The notes beneath the pieces were generated by a model. That model was not told the origin of the DNA. It was given only the letters and a program-made list of their open reading frames with translations, and searched no databases. Shown here piece after piece: positions 22,801 to 28,642 of a stretch of DNA of 28,642 nt. Source of the DNA: Candidatus Sumerlaeota bacterium (lineage in GTDB: Bacteria; CG03; SLGR01); contig SLGR01000257.1 of assembly GCA_007136585.1 (NCBI GenBank), positions 1-28,642 on the forward strand, given 5' to 3'. Positions within the stretch are counted from its first letter, which is position 1. Each line of letters opens with the position of its first letter. Position numbers and translations under genes: made by a program.

Positions 22801-22809
22801 GGGGTTCAT
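19792..22809 (-). CDS. mfd: Transcription-repair coupling factor Mfd, 1005 aa
   Basis: This is an ATP-driven translocase that removes RNA polymerase stalled at DNA lesions and recruits UvrA for excision repair. An N-terminal UvrB-homology region is recognisable at about 1-200 (GYLRVDTVGEPGDFSRRGEVMD). A CarD-like RNA-polymerase-interaction domain follows at about 360-418 (LSPGDYVVHWKFGIGEFEGI). RecG-like helicase motifs include Walker A GDVGYGKTE (510-518), DEEQ (611-614), TTTATPIPRTL (635-645), ENGLDIP (754-760) and QLRGRIGRS (780-788), and the C-terminal TRCF domain spans about 880-980. At 1005 residues it is shorter than E. coli Mfd (1148), mostly before the CarD-like domain. The ATG overlaps the stop of the Nudix gene (ATGA), and it is the last gene of the repair operon. 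Confidence 0.97.
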   Translation of the reverse strand: MNPWRGSEKLSQITGLLSREKKVKVSGIDGSAFASLAAAAGDSFPASLFIADKERDISGWAGMLEVFSSVPVLTYPSDFPLKQLETLDRLSGSEKVVIVCTASAASEKVIPPGRLGAGRKEFRPGERAYGEILRLLETGGYLRVDTVGEPGDFSRRGEVMDCWPPGEEKPLRVFFEFEKISSVKQFDPLTQRSGKSLELLHICPADFSDTGSATLYDYLPEGFLAVRPDPGTELPDDKPSGGVRLLERSVMAKSDIEFSTRPVSYAGSFSGMKNEIEALRGSGYDVILTALSEAETRNIIETLRRETGVKASGFVSRLSEGFVSQDLKKAVITAGDLFPHRRPLPRRRPVKVRPVEEFTDLSPGDYVVHWKFGIGEFEGIEKKSHDSRVSDFLKIRFRNKARVYVAVENADLVQKYTGGRASARLDSLSGGRWRKRKQVVRDSVRAFAARLTELYRERAERGVSFPPHPEIEKEFAEKFPWRLTTHQERAVSEVLSDMESDSAMDRLVCGDVGYGKTEVAMRAAFRAVINGSQAAVLVPTTVLARQHFSTFRERFSDFPVIIDMLSRLVPGSDQKQVIEKVNSGITDILIGTHKLFSENIKFPRLGLIIIDEEQRFGVEQKEKLRFRHRKTDLLTTTATPIPRTLAMAMGKVKGFSLINTPPPGRQGVKTVVQPFDISEVRRALITEKERGGQAYFVHSRVGTIRNVKKMLEENVPGVSFGYIHGRMSPRVIDSVMEDFMNGGFDCLVSTTIIENGLDIPSVNTMIIDYAHRLGLADIYQLRGRIGRSDIRAYCYLMYPAGIELNETVKERVSALESFSALGSGFQLALRDLQLRGAGELLGPRQHGNIMKVGFELYSEILKQEVAALRGETYMMPLEVEIQLPVEAYIPEKYIDSPALRLSFYRKLSSITERDALRSLKDELEDRFGPVPAETLNLIRVMDIKLRASKAGLRRVYMKKGKFHLELASGETLTPDPRGGGVLDSAEKAVEFAENLSASGKRPNPG

Positions 22810-23240
22810 TGAGAGCTGACCGCCTTCTCAAGAAGGAGAGAATCGGAACTGTACTCAAGCAGGCTTCGGGCCTCGCTTAAACTTTTCCATTCAGAAGAGA
22901 TGACCCCGGGTTCGGGGTCCGGTTTGGTATCCAGGGGATGCATAAGGTACCAGCGGACTTTTTTTATGACGGTAAGGTTCTCTCTGTCGCGGTATAGGTA
23001 CCTTGTGCTTCCCAGGGGGCGGATTATCCCGCACCGGCACCCAGTCTCTTCGCGGACCTCCCGGAGGGCCGCCTCCCGGGAGCTCTCCCTTTCCTCAATC
23101 TTTCCCTTGGGAAATGTCCAGAGAACCCTGGAGGTGAGGTCTTTTACCCTTATGAGAAGAACCCCCTCCGGCCCCATCACCACACCGCCTGCGGAGAACT
23201 CAAACCTTACCCGGCGGGTATTTTTAGAAGCTTCAGTCAT
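22806..23240 (-). CDS. Nudix hydrolase, 144 aa
   Basis: This enzyme hydrolyses nucleoside diphosphates linked to another moiety. A full Nudix box, GX5EX7REXXEEXG, is visible as GKIEERESSREAALREVREETG at about residues 50-71, preceded by FEFSAGGVV and LWTFPKG, as in small Ap4A-hydrolase or MutT-like members. I chose the ATG at 23240 (MTEASKNTRRVRFEFSAGG) because it places the family start correctly and overlaps the helicase gene by only 8 bp; a longer frame from 23285 would lie deep in that gene. The stop overlaps the mfd start by 4 bp. The substrate (Ap4A, oxidised dNTP or RNA cap) cannot be settled from sequence. Confidence 0.9.
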   Translation of the reverse strand: MTEASKNTRRVRFEFSAGGVVMGPEGVLLIRVKDLTSRVLWTFPKGKIEERESSREAALREVREETGCRCGIIRPLGSTRYLYRDRENLTVIKKVRWYLMHPLDTKPDPEPGVISSEWKSLSEARSLLEYSSDSLLLEKAVSSQ

Positions 23241-25158
23241 ATATGTACTCGTTCTCAGAGTCATTATCCCCGGAAGTCTCCACAAGGGATTCGCTTACAA
23301 ACCGCGACGGGATATGCCACCTTGACTGCCCGTACAGCATACGTTGCGAGGCCGAGGTGAGGTAAAGAAGCTCCCGGGCCCTGGTCATACCAACGTAGCA
23401 GAGCCTTCTCTCCTCCTCCATACGGGCAGGGTCCAGGAGAGCGTCCCGGTGGGGAAAAAGCTCCTCTTCCAGGCCGGTTATAAAAACCGCCGGAAACTCC
23501 AGCCCCTTGGCAAGGTGAACCGTCATCAGGGTTACAAAACTCTCCGATCCTTCCCAGTCGTCAAGATTGGTAAGGAGTGAGATCTCGTTAAGTATATCCT
23601 TTATGGGCCTATCTCTGTTCTCATCTTCCGCAAAAGCCGATACGAGTTCTTCTATATTCTCAAGCCGGGACCTGGCCGTCAGGTCCTCGTCCTCTTCAAG
23701 CATACTGTGGTACCCAGAGAGTTCTATAACCTCCCTGGCCAGACGGGAGGCGTCGTCTGTTCTGTAGGTTTCTTCAAGCCGCTCAAAAAGCTCCCGGAGC
23801 CCTTTGAGTTTCTTCTCAACAGAAGGCGGGGTAAGGGAACTTCCCTTCATAACAACGCTGTAAAGCGGCCGTGATTCCCGCAGAGCGGCCTCCTTAAGCT
23901 TTGAGACGGATTTGCCTCCTATCCCTCTTGCGGGGGTGTTTATTATCCTCTCAAGACTTATATCATCTCCGGGGTTGGCAAGGACGCGCATATAAGCCAG
24001 GATATCCTTTATCTCTTTCCTCTCGTAAAACCTCACCCCTCCTACTATGCGGTAGTTTATTCCCGCGGACCTCAGCACGTCTTCAAAAGGCCTTGACTGG
24101 GCGTTAACCCTGTAGAAGATTGCTATATCACCCGGGCTGTACCCTTCCGAGAGAAGCCGGCTTATCTCGGAGACCACACCGCGGGCCTCTTCCCGGGAGG
24201 TCATAAACTCCTGCCACTTCACCCTGCCCCCGACGCTCCGGCGGGTCCAGAGTTTCTTAGGCTGCCGGGAACGGTTATTGGATATAACGTTGTGGGCGGC
24301 GTTAAGTATATTCTGGGTGGACCGGTAATTCTCTTCAAGTTTTAATGAGTCAGGGCATTTGAAGTTCTTGCCGAAATCCATTATATTTCGTATATCCGCA
24401 CCCCGGAACGAGTATATGGATTGGTCGTCATCCCCCACCACGCAGATATTATTCTGGGGAGGAGCCAGCATCTTTACCAGTACATACTGGGCGTAGTTGG
24501 TATCCTGGTACTCGTCCACCATTATGTACCTGAACCGCTGCCGGTACTTTTCCAACACCTCGGGGTTACTGCGCAGGAGGTTCACGGTCTCGCCTATGAG
24601 GTCCCCGAAGTCCAGCCCGCCGTTTGATTCCAGTATATCCTGGTACTGCCGGTAAATCTCTCCCATAGCCGTCTTTATCCTGTCTTCGCGGGCCCCGGCC
24701 GAGATCACGAAACTCTCCGGGTCAAGGAGACTGTTCTTGGCGTTCTGGATAATACTCCTGACCATTGAAGGGCGTATTTTCTTCGGGTCGTGTCCCAGTC
24801 TTTTCATAGCCTGCTTTATAGCTACAATCTGGTCTTTTTCGTCATAAACGGTAAAGGAACTCTCCCTCTCGTACCGCAGTATACGGCAGGCGAAAGAATG
24901 GAAAGTAGATATCCAGACGCTTGTCCCCTTCGCTCCGGCAAGGCGTTTTATGCGGTCTTTCATCTCCTGGGCGGCCTTGTTGGTGAAAGTCACGGCAAGG
25001 ATATTAAAGGGCGGAACCCCCTTCTCCAGGAGGTGGGCTATCCGGTGGATTATAACCATTGTCTTTCCCGACCCGGCCCCGGCAAAAATTAAAAGGGGAC
25101 CCTCGGTTCTCTCTACGGCTTTCCTCTGCTGGGGGTTGAGTTCACGTCTCTCATTCAT
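23233..25158 (-). CDS. UvrD/PcrA-type superfamily 1 DNA helicase, 641 aa
   Basis: This 3'-5' DNA helicase acts in excision repair, in clearing recombination or stalled intermediates, and, for UvrD and PcrA, in pulling back stalled RNA polymerase. Motifs in order: Q-motif LNPQQRKAV (8-16), Walker A FAGAGSGKT (25-33), AVTFTNKAAQEM, Walker B VDEYQDTNYAQY, GDDDQSIYSFRGAD, LEENYRS, TVHLAKGLEFPAVFITGLEE and EEERRLCYVGMTRARELLYL. The protein ends soon after motif VI, so it lacks the C-terminal extension that carries the RNA-polymerase-binding Tudor-like domain of PcrA; in length it resembles Rep. The start overlaps the upstream methyltransferase stop (ATGA), with GGAG 8 nt before it. Whether it is UvrD, PcrA or Rep cannot be decided without phylogeny. 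Confidence 0.95.
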   Translation of the reverse strand: MNERRELNPQQRKAVERTEGPLLIFAGAGSGKTMVIIHRIAHLLEKGVPPFNILAVTFTNKAAQEMKDRIKRLAGAKGTSVWISTFHSFACRILRYERESSFTVYDEKDQIVAIKQAMKRLGHDPKKIRPSMVRSIIQNAKNSLLDPESFVISAGAREDRIKTAMGEIYRQYQDILESNGGLDFGDLIGETVNLLRSNPEVLEKYRQRFRYIMVDEYQDTNYAQYVLVKMLAPPQNNICVVGDDDQSIYSFRGADIRNIMDFGKNFKCPDSLKLEENYRSTQNILNAAHNVISNNRSRQPKKLWTRRSVGGRVKWQEFMTSREEARGVVSEISRLLSEGYSPGDIAIFYRVNAQSRPFEDVLRSAGINYRIVGGVRFYERKEIKDILAYMRVLANPGDDISLERIINTPARGIGGKSVSKLKEAALRESRPLYSVVMKGSSLTPPSVEKKLKGLRELFERLEETYRTDDASRLAREVIELSGYHSMLEEDEDLTARSRLENIEELVSAFAEDENRDRPIKDILNEISLLTNLDDWEGSESFVTLMTVHLAKGLEFPAVFITGLEEELFPHRDALLDPARMEEERRLCYVGMTRARELLYLTSASQRMLYGQSRWHIPSRFVSESLVETSGDNDSENEYIYD

Positions 25159-26282
25159 ACGGCGTACTCCACCACCGTCTCCAGGTGAGGGGTATGAACG
25201 AACTGGTCCACACCCGTTACACGGATTAGTTTCCAGTCTGTGTTCTCCCTTATGTAACTCATATCTGTCTTAAGGTTTTTCAGGCTGCAGCATATATAGA
25301 ATATCTTTTTCAGTCTCTCAGAAGTTTCCGAGAACCTGTTAATGTGCTTCCATATACGGTAACTCATCCCGCCCCGGGGCGGATCTACGATTATGTAATC
25401 ATACTCCCGGTCCATGGAAGAGACAAATTTTTTTACCCCTTCCTGTATGAAACGCACGGTTCCCGGGGGTTTTATCTTCTTAAGGTTGCGCCTGGCGTCC
25501 CTGTTGCATACAGGGTACGACTCCACCCCGGTTATATCCCTCCCGGGGGCGGCCAGGTAAAACGGGATGGAACCTATACCGGAGTAGAGGTCAAGAATGG
25601 AACAATTATCCTCCAGCCGTGAAGAGACAAGAGAGTAAAGGTTCTCAACCTGGAAGGAGTTGGGCTGGAAGAAAGAGTACGGGGATATATCAAGCGTGGT
25701 ATGGCCTATTTTCATCTCTATATACTCCGAGCCGGAAACAACCTCGTAATCCTCCGTGAGCGCAGAATCCCCGCTTGTGTGGCGGCGGGCCAGAATAACC
25801 GATTCCATCCCGTCAACTGCGGAGCGCGCCGCTTCACCCCACTCTTTTTCCTCCGAAAAATCCGTCCCGTCCACAACCAGCACCGCCATCTTCTGCCCGG
25901 TGAACTTGCTCTCGCGGAGTATGAGGTAACGGAGGAGCCCCTTTTTCTCTTTTTTCCTGTAAAAACTCAGGCTCTTCTCCGAGGCGAATTCTCTCACTTT
26001 TTCAAGAAAATCACCGACCCACCCGGAAAAAACCGGACATTCGGAAAGGTCAACTACCCTGGAGAACCTGCCCTTGGGATGAAGTCCCAGGCTCTCACCC
26101 TCAAACGAAAACTCCATCTTATTCCTGAACCCAATGAGTTTTTCAGAAGGGATAATATCTGCCTCATCAAACCCCGAAACCTCTATCAGCCGCTCTTTTT
26201 TCCGCAGTACCTGCTCGCTGTAAGGGATATCCTGGAAACTGCACCCGCCGCACTCTCCGAAATGCCTGCATACGCGGTTCAT
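25155..26282 (-). CDS. RlmD/TrmA-family RNA 5-methyluridine methyltransferase, 375 aa
   Basis: This SAM-dependent enzyme methylates C5 of uridine in rRNA or tRNA. Four cysteines in the RlmD-type iron-sulphur pattern are visible: C5, C11, C14 and C82 (ECPVF). The catalytic domain has SFFQPNSFQ (203-211), SAM motif LDLYSGIGSI (230-239), VDPPRGG (299-305), YICCSLKNLKTDM containing the likely nucleophile C332, and the closing DQFVHTPHLETV with E368 as general base. The usual SCNP after motif VI is CCSL here. An N-terminal TRAM domain is absent, since the first cysteine is residue 5, so the protein is shorter than E. coli RlmD (433 residues). Both ends overlap neighbours by 4 bp. The cluster favours an RlmD-like over a TrmA-like assignment, but the target uridine is uncertain. 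Confidence 0.9.
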   Translation of the reverse strand: MNRVCRHFGECGGCSFQDIPYSEQVLRKKERLIEVSGFDEADIIPSEKLIGFRNKMEFSFEGESLGLHPKGRFSRVVDLSECPVFSGWVGDFLEKVREFASEKSLSFYRKKEKKGLLRYLILRESKFTGQKMAVLVVDGTDFSEEKEWGEAARSAVDGMESVILARRHTSGDSALTEDYEVVSGSEYIEMKIGHTTLDISPYSFFQPNSFQVENLYSLVSSRLEDNCSILDLYSGIGSIPFYLAAPGRDITGVESYPVCNRDARRNLKKIKPPGTVRFIQEGVKKFVSSMDREYDYIIVDPPRGGMSYRIWKHINRFSETSERLKKIFYICCSLKNLKTDMSYIRENTDWKLIRVTGVDQFVHTPHLETVVEYAV

Positions 26283-27136
26283 TCTTTTACTATTATAAGC
26301 GGCGTATTGACCTTAACACCCGTATCACGGGCGACCACGCCGCATTTAGCCCTGAGAAGGTATATCACGCGGGAGAGGGAAGTTTCCGAGAGAAGTTCGT
26401 AATTGGCCTGCCCCTTGGCTATGATCCAGTCAGCCTCCTTAACCGCCGCGGAGCCCCTCCCGGTCAGATCCGGAACCCTTACCCCCACCGTGGCAGGAGT
26501 CTCGTATACGGGATATCTTTTATCTATACCGAAAAACTCCGCGTCCTCCCTGGTAGCGTCGTTTATTATAGGAGCTGATTTTACAAGAACTGTTATCTCA
26601 AGGTCGGGGTTCAGTTTTTTAAGCTCGTCAAGAAGCAGGGCATCAAGACCTATCTCCCCGGCGTTATCCGCCAGGAAAGCTATCTTACCGGAACCCTTTG
26701 CCGCCTCCCTGATCTTCTCAACCCCTTTCCTGTCAGCCGGTTTCCGGGTCTCCTCCCTTATAAGCGAATCCAGGTCATAATCATCAAATATGCCGTAATC
26801 TATTATATTACCGCAGAGAGAGACCTTTACGGCTGTCTCAAGCGGATCGCTGCTCTCAGATATGAGTAAAGAGAGCTCCCCGGTGAGTTTCTTAACCGCA
26901 TTATTAGAAGCGGCTTTAAGCTCCCGGAACCCGTCGGGGTTGCCCGTTATATCCGCCACGGCTCGGAAGATATCCGTGGCTGTTTCAGGGGGTGTCCTGG
27001 ACTCGTCCAGGGACGCTATAAGGCGGGCGGCTTCCCGGAGAGCCTTCAGCTGCGTCTGCCGGTCCGCGCAGGATAGTCTTGCCGCCCGGGCGGCCTGCTC
27101 CATAAAACAGACCGTACATTCAATCTGCATTTTCAT
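26279..27136 (-). CDS. DUF89/ARMT1-like damage-control phosphatase, 285 aa
   Basis: The DUF89 family comprises metal-dependent phosphatases proposed to remove damaged or excess phosphometabolites such as sugar phosphates. Visible features are an N-terminal CxxC (C7, C10), LCGNIIDYG (107-115), FLADNAGEIGLD (154-165) and IIAKGQANYE (238-247); the Asp/Asn residues in these blocks form the Mn/Fe site in solved relatives. Length fits the stand-alone prokaryotic subfamily. AGGGG lies 6 nt before the ATG, which supports this start over M3. It follows the protease gene by 57 bp and overlaps the methyltransferase start by 4 bp, so it is co-transcribed with the repair genes. The true substrate is not known from the sequence. 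Confidence 0.92.
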   Translation of the reverse strand: MKMQIECTVCFMEQAARAARLSCADRQTQLKALREAARLIASLDESRTPPETATDIFRAVADITGNPDGFRELKAASNNAVKKLTGELSLLISESSDPLETAVKVSLCGNIIDYGIFDDYDLDSLIREETRKPADRKGVEKIREAAKGSGKIAFLADNAGEIGLDALLLDELKKLNPDLEITVLVKSAPIINDATREDAEFFGIDKRYPVYETPATVGVRVPDLTGRGSAAVKEADWIIAKGQANYELLSETSLSRVIYLLRAKCGVVARDTGVKVNTPLIIVKE

Positions 27137-27193
27137 AAACTACCCCTGAGGTTTCCGACTCCCCGGGGGAAAAGAGAAGGACAACCCCCCGGC

Positions 27194-28642
27194 CTACCTG
27201 GAACTCTGGAAAGATATAAAGAGCGGCCTGCCGCCTCTTACCACGTCAAAGACAACCCCGTCTTCAATAGAAGCCTCTTCCGCCGCGGACCGGAACCCCG
27301 CAATATCCGTAGTTCTCTGCCTGTTAAGTTCCTTTATTACGTCGCCGACGCGGAGACCTATCCCGTACCCGTCTCCGGCAGGATCTATATCAGTTACGAC
27401 AACCCCCTCTTCCTCTTCTATTCCGTATCTTTCCTTTATCGAGCGTGTTATATTTGATACGGTTATACCCAGCCACTCGGAGGTTTCTTCCTCCTCATCG
27501 ACTTCTTCAGGGGTTTCGCGCCTTGAGAGAACAGGGGTCTCCTCGGGCATCTCTCCCAGGGTCGCTTCAAGAGACAGTTTCTCTCCGTTCCTGATTATTC
27601 CAATCGTTATTTCCTGGCCGGGGCTGGCGGAAGATACCCTGTGTTGAAGTTCCCGTGTATTCTCAACCTCATCTCCGTCTATCTCAACTATGACATCCCC
27701 CCTCCGGAGCCCGGCATCCAGGGCGGCGGAGTCTTCCATTACGCTGTTTACAAGGACCCCTTTTTCTGTCTCAAGGCCGAACTGCCTCCTTATAGCCGCA
27801 TCCACATCGCTTATCTCCACGCCCAGCCATCCCCTTACAACGCGCCCCTTCTCTATGAGCTCGCCCAGGACCTGTTTGGCGTCATTGACCGGTATGGCAA
27901 ACCCTATCCCGGCAAAGACCCCGGTGGGAGCGAAGATGGCAGTATTAATACCCACCACCTCCCCTGAGAGATTAACCAGGGGCCCCCCGGAGTTTCCCCT
28001 GTTTATGGCCGCGTCAGTCTGGATCATATTCCTGTACTGTACACGTTCAACCTGCACATCCTGTCTTACTGCGCTTATTATCCCCGCGGTAAATGTCTGG
28101 TTAAGCCCGAAAGGACTCCCCGCGGCCATAACCCAGTCGCCTATCTCAACCTCGTCGGAATCCCCGAGTTTAATCGCGTTAAAGCTGCGCCTGGATTTTA
28201 TCCGTATCACCGCAAGATCCGTCCGGGGGTCCTGGCCTATCATCTCCGCGTCATAGGTCTCTCCGTCGTAAGTGGTGACCTTAAGCTCCTCCGCTTCCCT
28301 GATAACGTGGTAATTTGTGAGGACATACCCTTCCGACCCTACAATAAACCCCGAACCGGTCCCCTCCTGTCTTCTCCTGTGAGTCTCGGGCTCCGGGCGC
28401 TCACGCCTGGGCCGGCGCCCGAAGAAATCATCAAAGAAATCCTCAAAAGGGTCCCCGAAGTAGAACCGGTAAAAAGGGGATTTGACTTCAATTATGTGCA
28501 CAGCAGATATATTTACCAGAGAAGGTTCTATCATTTTTACCACTTCCGCAAATGAGCTCCTCTCCTGTTTTCCGGGCAGGGAGACCTCCCCGGCGGCCCG
28601 GAGCACCGGATGAGAATTCTCCGCCTTGGCTGGACCTCTACC
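27194..28642 (-). CDS. HtrA/DegP-type serine protease (5' end outside the window)
   Basis: This periplasmic trypsin-like protease degrades or refolds misfolded envelope proteins. The catalytic triad is visible as His in LTNYHVI (codon 28307-28309), Asp in RTDLAVI (28217-28219) and Ser in GNSGGPL (27989-27991). Two PDZ domains follow, roughly 27550-27830 (WLGVEI to ATLGEM) and 27200-27490 (WLGITV to the C-terminus). The frame remains open to the right edge (RGPAKAENSHP precedes a GTG at 28604-28606), so that GTG is probably internal and the signal peptide lies outside the window. The stretch FGDPFEDFFDDFFGRRPRRERPEPETHRRRQEG is the acidic/aromatic LA-loop segment typical of DegP/HtrA. It is the first visible gene of the repair cluster, 57 bp before the DUF89 gene. 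Confidence 0.95.
   Translation of the reverse strand, partial: GRGPAKAENSHPVLRAAGEVSLPGKQERSSFAEVVKMIEPSLVNISAVHIIEVKSPFYRFYFGDPFEDFFDDFFGRRPRRERPEPETHRRRQEGTGSGFIVGSEGYVLTNYHVIREAEELKVTTYDGETYDAEMIGQDPRTDLAVIRIKSRRSFNAIKLGDSDEVEIGDWVMAAGSPFGLNQTFTAGIISAVRQDVQVERVQYRNMIQTDAAINRGNSGGPLVNLSGEVVGINTAIFAPTGVFAGIGFAIPVNDAKQVLGELIEKGRVVRGWLGVEISDVDAAIRRQFGLETEKGVLVNSVMEDSAALDAGLRRGDVIVEIDGDEVENTRELQHRVSSASPGQEITIGIIRNGEKLSLEATLGEMPEETPVLSRRETPEEVDEEEETSEWLGITVSNITRSIKERYGIEEEEGVVVTDIDPAGDGYGIGLRVGDVIKELNRQRTTDIAGFRSAAEEASIEDGVVFDVVRGGRPLFISFQSSR

Noticed and set aside
22806-23285. Longer Nudix start at 23285
   Set aside because: It would overlap the helicase gene by 53 bp and add residues not seen in the family; ATG at 23240 gives the usual start.
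28604-28606. GTG as the protease start codon
   Set aside because: The same frame is open for 12 more codons to the window edge and a signal peptide is expected upstream; the gene is treated as truncated by the window.

Overview
The window carries a bacterial chromosomal segment from a diderm organism. An RND efflux pump with a TolC-type outer-membrane channel, a PorV/PorQ-like barrel and a giant Sec-exported protein with a type IX secretion (T9SS)-like C-terminal domain all imply an outer membrane. The style of the giant protein (FN3, SwmB-like and invasin-like modules followed by a YPNP...KPG sorting domain) and the PorV-like gene beside it are most reminiscent of Elusimicrobiota or a neighbouring phylum. 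That placement is inference from protein style, not from a marker-gene comparison. Base composition is moderate by eye, except for one clearly AT-rich island at about 18940-19790.

Layout. (1) Positions 1-11875, minus strand: a 3876-residue surface protein, followed 13 bp later by the start of a PorV/PorQ-family gene that runs off the left edge. (2) Positions 11876-12301: a divergent control region with a minus-strand promoter, a roughly 220-nt leader containing a perfect 9-bp inverted repeat, and a plus-strand promoter. (3) Positions 12302-13435: the only clear plus-strand gene, encoding a 377-residue protein I do not recognise. (4) Positions 13450-18794, minus strand: a tripartite efflux operon, tolC-like then adaptor then RND pump, preceded by a promoter whose spacer is an operator-like palindrome. 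(5) Positions 18940-19790: the AT-rich island with one 121-codon orphan gene and a possible 29-codon gene abutting it. (6) Positions 19792-28642, minus strand: a tightly packed genome-maintenance cluster, in transcription order HtrA/DegP protease (5' end outside the window), DUF89/ARMT1-like phosphatase, RlmD/TrmA-type RNA methyltransferase, UvrD/PcrA helicase, Nudix hydrolase and Mfd. The last five overlap by 4-8 bp at each junction.

How the parts fit. The giant protein has the parts of a T9SS-like cargo: a signal peptide, many beta-sandwich modules and a C-terminal sorting-type domain. The gene directly downstream encodes the kind of barrel that handles such cargo at the outer membrane. The efflux genes form a complete inner-membrane/periplasm/outer-membrane pump, with an unusually short adaptor. 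The repair cluster joins two helicases that act on stalled RNA polymerase and damaged DNA (Mfd and UvrD/PcrA) with a Nudix hydrolase and a metabolite-damage phosphatase.

No tRNA, rRNA, CRISPR array, insertion sequence or integrase was seen. The least explained items are a roughly 245-residue module present twice in the giant protein, the orphan plus-strand gene, and the AT-rich island.
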